Source: Roseibium suaedae (GTDB lineage: Bacteria > Pseudomonadota > Alphaproteobacteria > Rhizobiales > Stappiaceae). Taken from it: a stretch of DNA of 64,000 nucleotides. The notes beneath the pieces were generated by a model, which searched no databases, had not been told where the DNA came from, and saw nothing but the letters and a program-made list of their open reading frames with translations. The position numbers were made by a program, and so were the translations under genes. Below are positions 8,397-16,187 of this stretch, one piece after another. The stretch spans positions 434,001-498,000 of the forward strand of contig NZ_FRBW01000001.1 of assembly GCF_900142725.1 (NCBI RefSeq), given 5' to 3'. Position 1 is the first letter of the stretch, and every line of letters starts with the position of its first letter.

Positions 8397-9806
8397 TCAC
8401 TCCGCGGCTGTGAAGGGCGCAACGGCGGAGCCGGTTTCCTGCCAGTGATGGTAGAGCAGGGCGAGGGCACAGGACGCCATGCGCGAGCGGGCATCATCGG
8501 CGCGGGATGTCAGGATGACCGGCACCTTTGCCCCGACCACAAGGCCGGCTGCCTCCGCGTGGGCGATGAAGGTGAGTTCTTTCGCCAGCATATTGCCGGA
8601 TTCAAGGTTCGGGACAATCAGAACCTCGGCCTGACCGGCCACCAGAGACTTGATGCCCTTGGTGCGGGCTGCCTGCAGGTCGATTGCGTTGTCCATGGCC
8701 AGCGGACCGTCAACGATGCCGCCACGGATCTGGCCACGGTCTGCCATCTTGGAGAGGATGGCGGCGTCCAGGCTGGACGGGATTGCCGGGTTCACCGTCT
8801 CGATGGCCGACAGGATGCCGACCTTCGGCATTTCCATGCCGAGAGACAGGGCGACATTGATGGCGTTCTGGGTGATGTCGACCTTTGCTTCCAGATCCGG
8901 AGAGATGTTGATCGCAGCATCGGAAATCAGAACAGGCGTTTCCCGGCCGGGAATGTCCATGATGAAGACGTGGCTGATGCGCTTGCGGGTGCGCAGGCCT
9001 CCGTCGCGTTTGACGATGTGGCGGAGCAGGTCGTCCGAATGAAGGTGGCCCTTCATCACGGCGCCAGCCCTGCCTTCATGCACCATGGCGACGGCGCGGG
9101 CTGCGGCAGCATCCTCGTTTTCCGTGTGGACGATGGTCAGGCCGGACAGATCGGCACCAAGCTCCCGAGCCGTTTCCTCGATCTTCGTGCTGTTGCCAAT
9201 CAGGATCGGTTCGATCAGTCCTTTGCGCGCAGCATCGAGCGCGCCTGCCAGGGACGATGTATCCTCGGGGGCGACGACGGCCGTGGGCAGGCTCGGCAGG
9301 GTCCGGGCGAGGGAAATCAACCGATTGAAATGCCGATGGCGCTCGATCAGAAGCGCGGGGATCTGCGAGCCGTCAAACTCGATCTGCCGGGTTGGCGCCG
9401 AGACTTCAGCGATGCCTTCGGCCACGACCGTATCATCGGGCAGAAGTACGCGCGTGGTCAGACGGATCTTGTTGTCCGGCAGTTTTTCCGTGACCTCGAT
9501 CCGGATCGTCAGGCTGTCGCCGAGTCCTGCCTGTTTGCGGAAGTTCAGGGTCTGTGACCTGTAGACAGTCCCGGGGCCAGGCAGGATGTTGCCAAGAACG
9601 GCGGAGATCAGGCCGCCGATCCACATGGCCGGTGCAAATGGCTTGTCGTTCTTGCCGTCGCCCGTCCAGTCGGTGTCGGGAAGATGCAGCGGATTCCGGT
9701 TGCCGGAAGCATGAGCGAAGATCAGCAGATCGTTCGTCGAGCAAACCTTGGTGATCTCCGCCACATCGCCGATTGCGATCTGGTCGTACGTCTTGTTCGT
9801 CGCCAT
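8397..9806 (-). CDS. Bifunctional MaoC-like hydratase / phosphate acetyl- or butyryltransferase
   Basis: A 469-residue fusion. Residues about 10-140 form a MaoC hot-dog domain and about 165-460 a PTA_PTB domain that swaps CoA for phosphate on an acyl group. The hydratase motif reads ASGNRNPLH: His41 is kept, but the Asp of the usual GDxNPxH is Asn36, so hydratase activity is doubtful. The transferase half contains LISDAAINISPD and GIVDGPLAMDNA, typical of the PTB family. The ATG at 9806 has an AAGGGG ribosome site; upstream in-frame sequence is unlike the family. Coupling to ackA supports acyl-phosphate production. Confidence 0.9.
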   Translation of the reverse strand: MATNKTYDQIAIGDVAEITKVCSTNDLLIFAHASGNRNPLHLPDTDWTGDGKNDKPFAPAMWIGGLISAVLGNILPGPGTVYRSQTLNFRKQAGLGDSLTIRIEVTEKLPDNKIRLTTRVLLPDDTVVAEGIAEVSAPTRQIEFDGSQIPALLIERHRHFNRLISLARTLPSLPTAVVAPEDTSSLAGALDAARKGLIEPILIGNSTKIEETARELGADLSGLTIVHTENEDAAAARAVAMVHEGRAGAVMKGHLHSDDLLRHIVKRDGGLRTRKRISHVFIMDIPGRETPVLISDAAINISPDLEAKVDITQNAINVALSLGMEMPKVGILSAIETVNPAIPSSLDAAILSKMADRGQIRGGIVDGPLAMDNAIDLQAARTKGIKSLVAGQAEVLIVPNLESGNMLAKELTFIAHAEAAGLVVGAKVPVILTSRADDARSRMASCALALLYHHWQETGSAVAPFTAAE

Positions 9807-9964
9807 GATTGGCCCCTTGTCTCTGGCTTGCAGCAGGCGCCCGAACCGGGCTGCTGCAGTGCGGCACAAGCGCAACCTAGTCAACGGTTGCGAGCAATCA
9901 AGTCAGGACAAGTCATTATTGCGCCACGTCAATCCTTGCGAAATAGCGCAAGCGCAGAGCCGGC

Positions 9965-10525
9965 TCAGGTCTTGGTGACCTTGGTCGTCAGGCGCGGGCG
10001 CAGGTAGACGGCACCGGACATTTCGAACTTTGTCGCCCGTGGAAAGATATTCTGGGCAAGCGTCGCGAACATGGCGACATAGTTGTACTTGGTCTGGCAG
10101 ACGATAATGGACTTGTTGGCAGCGATGACACCACTTGGAATGGTGATCGGCGGAGCTTGTCCGCTGGTCCATGGCGTGCCGCCGGTCTGATTTGAACTCC
10201 AGTCGACGGTTGCCTTCTTGTCAGCGTCAAACGAAACGCTGGCAACAATCACAGTCATGCTGCTGGCATCGTACGGTTCCATGATGTAGGTGCGCGCCTG
10301 CATCAGGTCGGCAAGTCCCGTGGAGGTCACGGTGGTTGCGCGGGCCACGATGTCGCCGATCGCGTTGGCCACCTGGCTCACTTTTCTGTTCTGGTTCAGG
10401 GCAGTGGTCGTTTCCGCCATGCCGATGAGCAGAATGATAAGGAAGGGCAGGATCAGAGCAAATTCGACTGCAGCGACGCCGCGAGTGTTTCTGAGGAGGC
10501 GGCGAATTAGAGAAAGCTTGATCAT
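9965..10525 (-). CDS. TadE/TadG-like pseudopilin
   Basis: A 186-residue protein with a positively charged N-terminus, a prepilin-type cleavage site (Gly16 followed by VAAVE, Glu at +5) and a single hydrophobic helix (about residues 17-38). These are hallmarks of TadE-family minor pilins matured by the CpaA peptidase. The rest is an extracytoplasmic domain rich in Thr/Ser with one Cys near residue 144. Its start is 8 bp after the stop of the next TadE-like gene, so both are in one minus-strand operon diverging from the main pilus genes. Confidence 0.85.
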   Translation of the reverse strand: MIKLSLIRRLLRNTRGVAAVEFALILPFLIILLIGMAETTTALNQNRKVSQVANAIGDIVARATTVTSTGLADLMQARTYIMEPYDASSMTVIVASVSFDADKKATVDWSSNQTGGTPWTSGQAPPITIPSGVIAANKSIIVCQTKYNYVAMFATLAQNIFPRATKFEMSGAVYLRPRLTTKVTKT

Positions 10526-10533
10526 CTCTGTTC

Positions 10534-11082
10534 TTATCCTCCGTAAACGTAGGGTTCGTTGCGGAAGACGGCGGTTGAATAGATCAGCCGCTCCATATTG
10601 CTGGTGTCGCCGGCATCCATTCGCGTGAACGATGTGAACATGGGCCAGCGGTACAGAACCCGGACGACCATGATGGAACTCGCCGAACCTGACGTATAGG
10701 AGTTTGTGCCCGCCGTCTTGCCGTCCGCATCTGTCATGGAAGGCAGGTTGTTGGAATCCGCAAGCGACGCGAAATCATTGAAAGCACGAACATCGATCTC
10801 GAGCCGGGAGGCAACACAGAAGATGCTGAGGTTCTCGCAAAGATCCGTCTTGAATTGCTCTTTTGTGAAGTTCCGTGCCTGGCCGGTTCTCAGCAGGCGA
10901 GAAGATTCAAGCGTGGCATGATCGAGCACTTGATTGACGAAAAAGGCGAGCCCGAATTCGATCAGCCCGAACAGCAGCATGAAGAAGGGAATGCTGACCG
11001 CCGCGAATTCGATCGCGGTAACACCGCGCTTGTCCCGTTTCAGGCGGAGCAGGAAAGGTTTGATGCCAATCTTGCGCTGCAT
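10534..11082 (-). CDS. TadE-like pseudopilin
   Basis: A 182-residue paralogue of the adjacent TadE-like protein. The prepilin site is at Gly20 followed by VTAIEF (Glu25 at +5), then a hydrophobic helix to about residue 45. The extracytoplasmic part has two Cys (LCENLSIFC) that could form a disulfide. The ATG at 11082 has GAGG 8 bases upstream, better than the upstream start, which would add 16 unlikely residues. It probably assembles with Flp as a minor pilin, as TadE and TadF do in Aggregatibacter. Confidence 0.85.
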   Translation of the reverse strand: MQRKIGIKPFLLRLKRDKRGVTAIEFAAVSIPFFMLLFGLIEFGLAFFVNQVLDHATLESSRLLRTGQARNFTKEQFKTDLCENLSIFCVASRLEIDVRAFNDFASLADSNNLPSMTDADGKTAGTNSYTSGSASSIMVVRVLYRWPMFTSFTRMDAGDTSNMERLIYSTAVFRNEPYVYGG

Positions 11083-11141
11083 TCCGGATGCCTCGTGTGT
11101 TTCGGAACAATGAAACGGGAAGAGCGGCATTTGGAAGTCGC

Positions 11142-11627
11142 CTAATTGGAAGGGGCCGAAGCCGGCGAGCCGACTGCGGCTCCGAGCGATAGTGAGTTGC
11201 GGGCAGTGGCCTGTTCGGTGATTACCTTGAAGCCGTTTTCAGAATTGCCAACCTTCAGGGTCGGGTCACACTGCGGTGAGCAGGAGTATGTGTCCTGTTC
11301 GGTCTTGCGGGTGACGACGACAGTGTTGGCTGCAGCGCCACTGACTGTCACGACCTCATCGATGATGGGTTCGTTCTTGGCATCCAGAATAATGAGGTTC
11401 GTGTTGCCGTAAAGCTTTCCGGTCACAACCACAGTATTGCGGTCCTGCATCACAACATCTGCAATGAGCGGATTGCCAACGATCACGGAAGCGGCAGGTT
11501 CGTCGATCCGGAAGACTTTTGCGTGATCCATCACAACGTGAACGCCTTCACCTGCGTTGGCATGTCCACACATTGCCACCGCAAAAAGGGAAGCTATCCC
11601 GACCATTCTCTTGAAATCGGTGTTCAT
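11142..11627 (-). CDS. Pilus assembly protein with CpaC/RcpA N-terminal (secretin N0-like) domain
   Basis: A 161-residue secreted protein with a signal peptide ending in HANA-G around residue 25, then a domain matching the N-terminal region of CpaC: VFRIDEPAASVIVGNPLIADV parallels the DLAEPVADVLVSNPGIADA segment of the CpaC in this locus. The secretin domain is absent. The C-terminal part has a Cys pair (YSCSPQCDP). It likely sits at the periplasmic face of the secretin channel (inference). The ATG at 11627 was chosen because it starts the signal peptide; earlier in-frame starts add a non-signal leader. It is first in the minus-strand pilus arm. Confidence 0.8.
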   Translation of the reverse strand: MNTDFKRMVGIASLFAVAMCGHANAGEGVHVVMDHAKVFRIDEPAASVIVGNPLIADVVMQDRNTVVVTGKLYGNTNLIILDAKNEPIIDEVVTVSGAAANTVVVTRKTEQDTYSCSPQCDPTLKVGNSENGFKVITEQATARNSLSLGAAVGSPASAPSN

Positions 11628-12143
11628 GACCAAGCCTACTCCACGTCCAAACCGGTTCATGAGCATTTACCAAGACTATGGTGAAGGAAGCCCTAACGCT
11701 GACTTTTCTCTGCTTTCAGCCTGTAGTGAAGGGTTGGTTCAGCGTGCGGCGGAAGGCTGTTCGATGTGTCTGGTTTATTTGGATTTGGAGTTTCTAGAAA
11801 AAGCAGGTCCAGACTCACCCGTCAGGACTTTCAAAGTCTGACATAGAACGAAGGCATTTCAAATTCGAGTTAAAGTTTTAATTCGAAATTAATGCATATT
11901 TCTACAATATAGAAAGTAAATTTGTAATTTTACTTCGATAATTTAGATAAATATGGAAACAATCGTTAGTTATTTCGGGGATATTTCGTTAACTATAGGT
12001 CGTTCGAATTGATATTTATTCGGGCGGCTTTGAAATTTAACTGTCTGGAAAGGCGTGTTCCGTATGGTTCTCTCATGTTCGAACGGCTGGTCAACGGGTC
12101 GGCGAACCTGAGCTGTCAATAAGTGGTAACTAGGAGCAAACTA
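11628..12143. promoter_or_regulatory. AT-rich divergent promoter region of the two pilus arms
   Basis: 516 bp without a supportable gene between the minus-strand CpaC-N gene and flp. From about 11850 to 12010 the sequence is strikingly AT-rich for this genome, with many TTAA and ATTT tracts. It must drive transcription both ways. I could not place unambiguous -35/-10 elements. Short open frames here overlap antisense to the signal-peptide gene and are not convincing. Confidence 0.6.
11878..11892 (+). promoter_or_regulatory. Candidate CtrA box TTAA-N7-TTAA
   Basis: TTAA, seven bases (TTCGAAA), TTAA: an exact match to the spacing of the alphaproteobacterial CtrA consensus. It is centred almost midway between flp and the divergent CpaC-N gene, about 250 bp from each. 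A further TTAAC half-site occurs at 11989. Because the region is AT-rich, chance occurrence is possible. Confidence 0.4.
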
Positions 12144-12317
12144 ATGAAGAAATTTCTTGCACGTTTTGCCAAGGATGAATCTGGCGCGACTGCTATCGAA
12201 TACGGTCTGATCGCTGGCCTTATCGCTGTCGCACTCGTGACAATTCTGATGTCCACGGCAACGTCCCTGACCACCGTGTTCACCAAGATCCAGACCGCTC
12301 TGGGCAAGGTTACCTGA
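12144..12317 (+). CDS. flp: Flp family type IVb major pilin
   Basis: A 57-residue prepilin with leader MKKFLARFAKDESG, cleavage after Gly14, Glu19 at +5 and Tyr20 at +6 (the Flp ATAIEYG motif), then a hydrophobic helix (about 18-40) and a short polar tail. The ATG at 12144 has AGGAG 7 bases upstream. CpaA encoded next would cleave the leader. It is followed by a terminator, so pilin is expected to be made in excess over the assembly genes behind it. Confidence 0.96.
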   Translation: MKKFLARFAKDESGATAIEYGLIAGLIAVALVTILMSTATSLTTVFTKIQTALGKVT

Positions 12318-12391
12318 TTACTTCCTGATGACTGGTCCTGCCCCATATTTCGGGGTTCTGACCGAGATGTCATGAAGTACGTGAGCGAAGA

Positions 12392-12420
12392 AAGCGGGGA
12401 GCATGCTGCCCGCTTTTTTT
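12392..12420 (+). terminator. Terminator/attenuator between flp and cpaA
   Basis: A 7-bp stem AAGCGGG/CCCGCTT whose loop contains the self-complementary AGCATGCT, followed by seven T residues, 74 bp after the flp stop and 74 bp before cpaA. Confidence 0.88.
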
Positions 12421-12494
12421 ATTGCCGGTAACACAAAATCCAGATCTGCCTTCTAGGCTTTGTGGTTGTCCGCGTATCCTTGGAGAGTGAACGC

Positions 12495-13001
12495 ATGCTT
12501 GAAGCAGCAATCCTCGTCGTTTTCCCGATCCTGGTCGCTTATTCGGGCAGTTCGGATCTCTTCACGATGACAATTCCGAACCGGGTTTCGGTGCTTCTTG
12601 TTGCGGCCTTTGTGATCATGGCCTTCGCGGTCGGCATGTCCGCTGACGAATGGAAGGCACACGTCCTTGGTGGCGTGGTTGTGTTCGTTCCCTGCCTGGT
12701 CATGTTTGGATTGGGCTGGATGGGCGGTGGCGATGCAAAGATTGCCAGTGCCATCGCCCTATGGTTCGGATTTGGACCGGATTTGCTGGCCTTTGTCTTG
12801 TTCACGGCAGTTTACGGCTTGATCCTGACTTATGGGTTGCTGGCTTTCCGTCTGGTGCCCTATCTCCCTGGCGTCCTGGCTCGTCAGGATTGGCTTACAC
12901 GCCTGCACCATCCCAAGACCGGCATTCCGTATGGGATTGCCATCGCCGCTGCTGCACTTCACGTCTATAGCACTGCTGGCTGGTTGAAGCTCGCGATGTG
13001 A
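12495..13001 (+). CDS. cpaA: Prepilin peptidase CpaA/TadV
   Basis: A 168-residue integral membrane aspartyl peptidase (type IV prepilin peptidase, A24 family, short form without the methylase domain). The active-site aspartates are Asp21 in YSGSSDLFTMTIPN and Asp80 in WMGGGDAK. About five to six membrane segments are visible. The ATG at 12495 has GGAGAG 7 bases upstream. It would process Flp and the two TadE-like proteins. Confidence 0.93.
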   Translation: MLEAAILVVFPILVAYSGSSDLFTMTIPNRVSVLLVAAFVIMAFAVGMSADEWKAHVLGGVVVFVPCLVMFGLGWMGGGDAKIASAIALWFGFGPDLLAFVLFTAVYGLILTYGLLAFRLVPYLPGVLARQDWLTRLHHPKTGIPYGIAIAAAALHVYSTAGWLKLAM

Positions 13002-13061
13002 GAACGAGCCTGTGCGTTCGTTCGAGCGGCTTCGTCTTTGTTCGCTATGGTAAACAGATTG

Positions 13062-13149
13062 TTAATTTTGTTGCTTAACGCAATTTTTCATTCTTCATTA
13101 AAGACAGTTAAGACTAATTAACCAATTATTCTCATATATATTTAACCAT
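13062..13149 (+). promoter_or_regulatory. AT-rich cpaB promoter region with clustered TTAA half-sites and TTAACCAT
   Basis: The 220-bp gap before cpaB holds TTAA at 13062, 13075, 13098, 13108, 13118 and 13142. The last is TTAACCAT, a motif reported with CtrA-regulated genes in Caulobacter. The pair spacings here are 9 or 6 bases rather than 7, so only half-sites match. The cluster ends 73 bp before the cpaB ATG. Confidence 0.35.
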
Positions 13150-13221
13150 GTTTTGACGAATTCGCTCCCAAACTAGGCTCAAACGACGGGGATTCCTGTC
13201 TGCCTGAATGGGATATTTGTG

Positions 13222-14001
13222 ATGAAACACGCACGTCTTCTGGTTTTGGGAGTGGCCTTGGGCGCCGGATTGCTGGCAGCCCGTATGGTCATGACCAAAA
13301 GCACACCGGAACCGCTGCCGATGCCGGCTCCCGAAGTGGCGGCGCCCGAAACGGAAGACGTTCTGGTTGCCTCCAAGGATATCTTGCTTGGGTCCAAGCT
13401 CAACGCGGCGGATCTGGCCTGGAATACCTGGCCAAAGGATTCCATGCCCAAGGGCGTCATCAGCAAGGTGGTCGAGCCTGAGGCAATGGACACCTATGTC
13501 GGCCAGATCGCAAAGTCTCCGATTTACGAAGGTGAACCGATCCGTCCGCAGCGTCTGGTGAACACTGACCGCGGTTTCATGGCGGCAATCCTGCCAAAGG
13601 GAAAGCGGGCGATTGCTGTGCGGGTCGAAGCCGAAACCACTGCCGGCGGGTTCATTCTTCCGGGTGACAAGGTCGATCTCATCCTGACCAAGGGACGTGA
13701 GAACCAGCAGTCCGCACCATCCAGTGAAACCATCCTGGAAAACGTTCGCGTGCTTGCAATCGATACGACGACCGCAGGAGAGCAGGACGAAAAGAACCTG
13801 GACCCGAAGCGGACGGCGACCCTTGAACTCACCCCGACGGAAGCGGAAGTGGTTGCCCAGGCTCAGCAGGCCGGAACGATTTCACTGGCACTGCGCAGTG
13901 CTCAGGATTCTTCCGACGATGCCGAGAGCGAAGTGATGCGGGAACGTGGCGGCGTGAATTTTGTGAAGTATGGCATTTCCAGTCAGGCAGCGACAAAATG
14001 A
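13222..14001 (+). CDS. cpaB: Pilus assembly protein CpaB (RcpC)
   Basis: A 259-residue envelope protein: one N-terminal membrane anchor (about 4-24), a Pro-rich spacer, an SAF domain (about 45-110, containing VASKDILLGSKLN) and a CpaB/RcpC domain (IAVRVEAETTAGGFILPGD). It tunes the secretin channel and in some species modifies pilus output. GTG at 13219 directly precedes the chosen ATG and could be used instead. Its last four bases overlap cpaC as ATGA, indicating coupled translation. Confidence 0.93.
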   Translation: MKHARLLVLGVALGAGLLAARMVMTKSTPEPLPMPAPEVAAPETEDVLVASKDILLGSKLNAADLAWNTWPKDSMPKGVISKVVEPEAMDTYVGQIAKSPIYEGEPIRPQRLVNTDRGFMAAILPKGKRAIAVRVEAETTAGGFILPGDKVDLILTKGRENQQSAPSSETILENVRVLAIDTTTAGEQDEKNLDPKRTATLELTPTEAEVVAQAQQAGTISLALRSAQDSSDDAESEVMRERGGVNFVKYGISSQAATK

Positions 14002-15464
14002 TAGAATTCTTCAGAAGATCAGTTCTTTCAGGAAACGGACGCGCCAGGCTGTTGGCCGTGGTTCTGGCGGTTGCCGCCAGCACTGCGTTCCAGGCCAAGG
14101 CTCCAGCCTTTGCGGACAGCGGCTTCCCCAAGCAGATCCACATTGCTGCGGGCGAGAGAACGCAAGGCCGTATTTTGCGCGTGGGTGTCGGCCGGTCCGT
14201 GGTCATCGATCTGGCTGAACCCGTTGCCGATGTTCTGGTTTCCAATCCTGGTATTGCGGATGCCGTGGTCCGCACCCAGAACCGCGTCTTTGTGCTTGGC
14301 AACAAGCTTGGCCAGGCAAATCTGGTCCTCTTCGCATCAAGCGGCCGGGAACTGGCGAGCTTCAACCTGATGGTCGAAGCGGATTCCTCCGACCTTCAGT
14401 CCCTGATCAAGCGCCTGTTGCCCCGCACACGGATCTCGGTTGAGACGCTGAATGGCAGTGTCATTCTGACCGGCTCTGCTGCGACCACGGCAGACGCACA
14501 AGCGGCAGGTGACATTGCCACACGTTTCCTCGGAACCGGTGGCGCACCTGAGTCCGGCACGGCGTCGGTTCTGAACATGGTTGCTGTTGACGAGAAGGAC
14601 CAGGTTCACCTGAAGGTGACTGTTGCCGAAGTCGAGCGCTCCATCATCAAGCGCCTGGGCGTCGAGATGTCCGGTACCGTCGGCATCGGCAACTATACGG
14701 CCGGCTTCAACATGCCTGCCTCCTACAACGTCAACACAAACGTCACCAGCCAGTCTTCGCTTGCCGGATCCTTTATCGCTGGCAACACATCAATGGCTGC
14801 CAATATCGAGGCTCTTCAGCGTGACGGCGTAATCCGGACGCTGGCCGAACCGACGCTGACCGCGATCTCCGGAGAGAACGCAAACTTTCTTGCCGGCGGC
14901 GAGTTCCCGATCCCGGTCGGGTATGACAACGAAACCAACACGGTTACGCTGGACTACAAGAAATTCGGTGTTGGCCTGGATTTCACGCCGGTGGTCATGT
15001 CGGGTGGCCGCATCAGCTTGAAGATCAAGACTGAGGTGAGCGAGCTTTCCAGCGAAGGAGCCGTGCAGCTCAGCGGGGTGAGCGTTCCTGCCCTCAAGAT
15101 CCGCCGGGCAGAATCGACGCTCGAGCTTCCCTCAGGCGGAACGCTGGTCATGGCTGGTCTTCTGAAAGAATCCTACAAGCAGTCGATCAACGGTGTTCCC
15201 GGCTTGATGCAGCTTCCGGTCCTCGGCTCGTTGTTCAAGAGCCGCGACTTCCTGCGTGAACAGACGGAACTGGTAGTTTTCGTGACGCCCTATGTGGTCA
15301 CGCCCGTTGCTCCCAGCCAGATCCAGCGCCCAGATCAGAACCTGATGCCTGCATCTGACGCGGAATCGGTTTTCCTGAACCGTCTCAACAAGATCTTCCG
15401 GCCTTCAATCGATGTCGCGCCGCAGGAATCCTACCATGGCCAAGTCGGCTTCATTTATAAGTGA
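13998..15464 (+). CDS. cpaC: Pilus secretin CpaC (RcpA)
   Basis: A 488-residue outer-membrane secretin forming the exit pore for Flp pili. A signal peptide ends near AFA-D (about residue 40). An N0-like pilus-formation domain (about 45-135) and a BON-like segment (DAQAAGDIATRFL region, about 155-175) follow, then the secretin domain (about 240-430) with VPVGY-like gate strands and VPGLMQLPVLGSLFKS, the conserved secretin signature. The start overlaps the cpaB stop as ATGA. Confidence 0.95.
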   Translation: MIEFFRRSVLSGNGRARLLAVVLAVAASTAFQAKAPAFADSGFPKQIHIAAGERTQGRILRVGVGRSVVIDLAEPVADVLVSNPGIADAVVRTQNRVFVLGNKLGQANLVLFASSGRELASFNLMVEADSSDLQSLIKRLLPRTRISVETLNGSVILTGSAATTADAQAAGDIATRFLGTGGAPESGTASVLNMVAVDEKDQVHLKVTVAEVERSIIKRLGVEMSGTVGIGNYTAGFNMPASYNVNTNVTSQSSLAGSFIAGNTSMAANIEALQRDGVIRTLAEPTLTAISGENANFLAGGEFPIPVGYDNETNTVTLDYKKFGVGLDFTPVVMSGGRISLKIKTEVSELSSEGAVQLSGVSVPALKIRRAESTLELPSGGTLVMAGLLKESYKQSINGVPGLMQLPVLGSLFKSRDFLREQTELVVFVTPYVVTPVAPSQIQRPDQNLMPASDAESVFLNRLNKIFRPSIDVAPQESYHGQVGFIYK

Positions 15465-15473
15465 GGATGGAAG

Positions 15474-16187
15474 ATGAGCTTTAGTCCTGTCCATCTTGCC
15501 GGCTTTGCCGCTAAGAGCCTGGCCTGCGGTCTTATGGTGGCATCACTTGCTGCCTGCCAGAGCCAGTCGCAGGGGAGTGATACCGCACAATTGGCCCTGG
15601 CGGACTATAGCGTTCGCCACCCAATCATTGTCTCCGAACAACCGGAAACGTTTGACATGCCGGTCGGCACGCAGACCAGGCATCTTGGACCGCAACTCGT
15701 CGATAGTGTCATGGAGTTTGCGGCCGAGTCTCGCGAGAGAGGAAATGGCCGTGTGGAGATCCTTGTTCCTTCCGGCGGAAGCAATGAAGCGGCAATCCAT
15801 TCAGTGACACCTGATCTTCGCAGGGCGCTGCAAGCTGGCGGCCTGTCCAGGTCCGCCGTGACCACCCGGTCCTACGCGGTCTCGGATCCTGCCGCTGAAG
15901 CACCTATCCGCCTGTCCTACATGCGGGTGAAAGCAAGTGCCGGGCCTTGCGGAGCCTGGCCGAGCAGCATCGATGGAAAGTTCAACAGCAATGTTGACTA
16001 CGAGAATTATGGATGCGCCTCGCAGGCCAATCTGGCCGCGATGATCGCCAATCCGTCGGACCTGTTGCGGCCGCGGGCAAGCACGCCAGTCGATCAGCAG
16101 CGCCGTGCCGACACCTTTGACAAGTATCGCAAGGGCGAAATCAAGCTGAGCTCAGAAAGTGGCGCTTCTCTGACGGATACCAAGTGA
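15474..16187 (+). CDS. cpaD: Pilus lipoprotein CpaD
   Basis: A 237-residue lipoprotein with lipobox SLAAC (Cys28), and a CpaD-family domain ending in a conserved Cys/Pro-rich region (GPCGAWPSSI, NYGCASQANLAAMIANPSDLL), diagnostic for this family. It probably helps CpaC reach or assemble in the outer membrane. A GGATGGAAG ribosome site precedes the ATG. Its stop overlaps the cpaE start as TGATG. Confidence 0.94.
   Translation: MSFSPVHLAGFAAKSLACGLMVASLAACQSQSQGSDTAQLALADYSVRHPIIVSEQPETFDMPVGTQTRHLGPQLVDSVMEFAAESRERGNGRVEILVPSGGSNEAAIHSVTPDLRRALQAGGLSRSAVTTRSYAVSDPAAEAPIRLSYMRVKASAGPCGAWPSSIDGKFNSNVDYENYGCASQANLAAMIANPSDLLRPRASTPVDQQRRADTFDKYRKGEIKLSSESGASLTDTK

Noticed and set aside
11557..11841. 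94-codon plus-strand frame
   Set aside because: Begins antisense to the CpaC-N-domain gene's signal peptide and has no ribosome site or domain.
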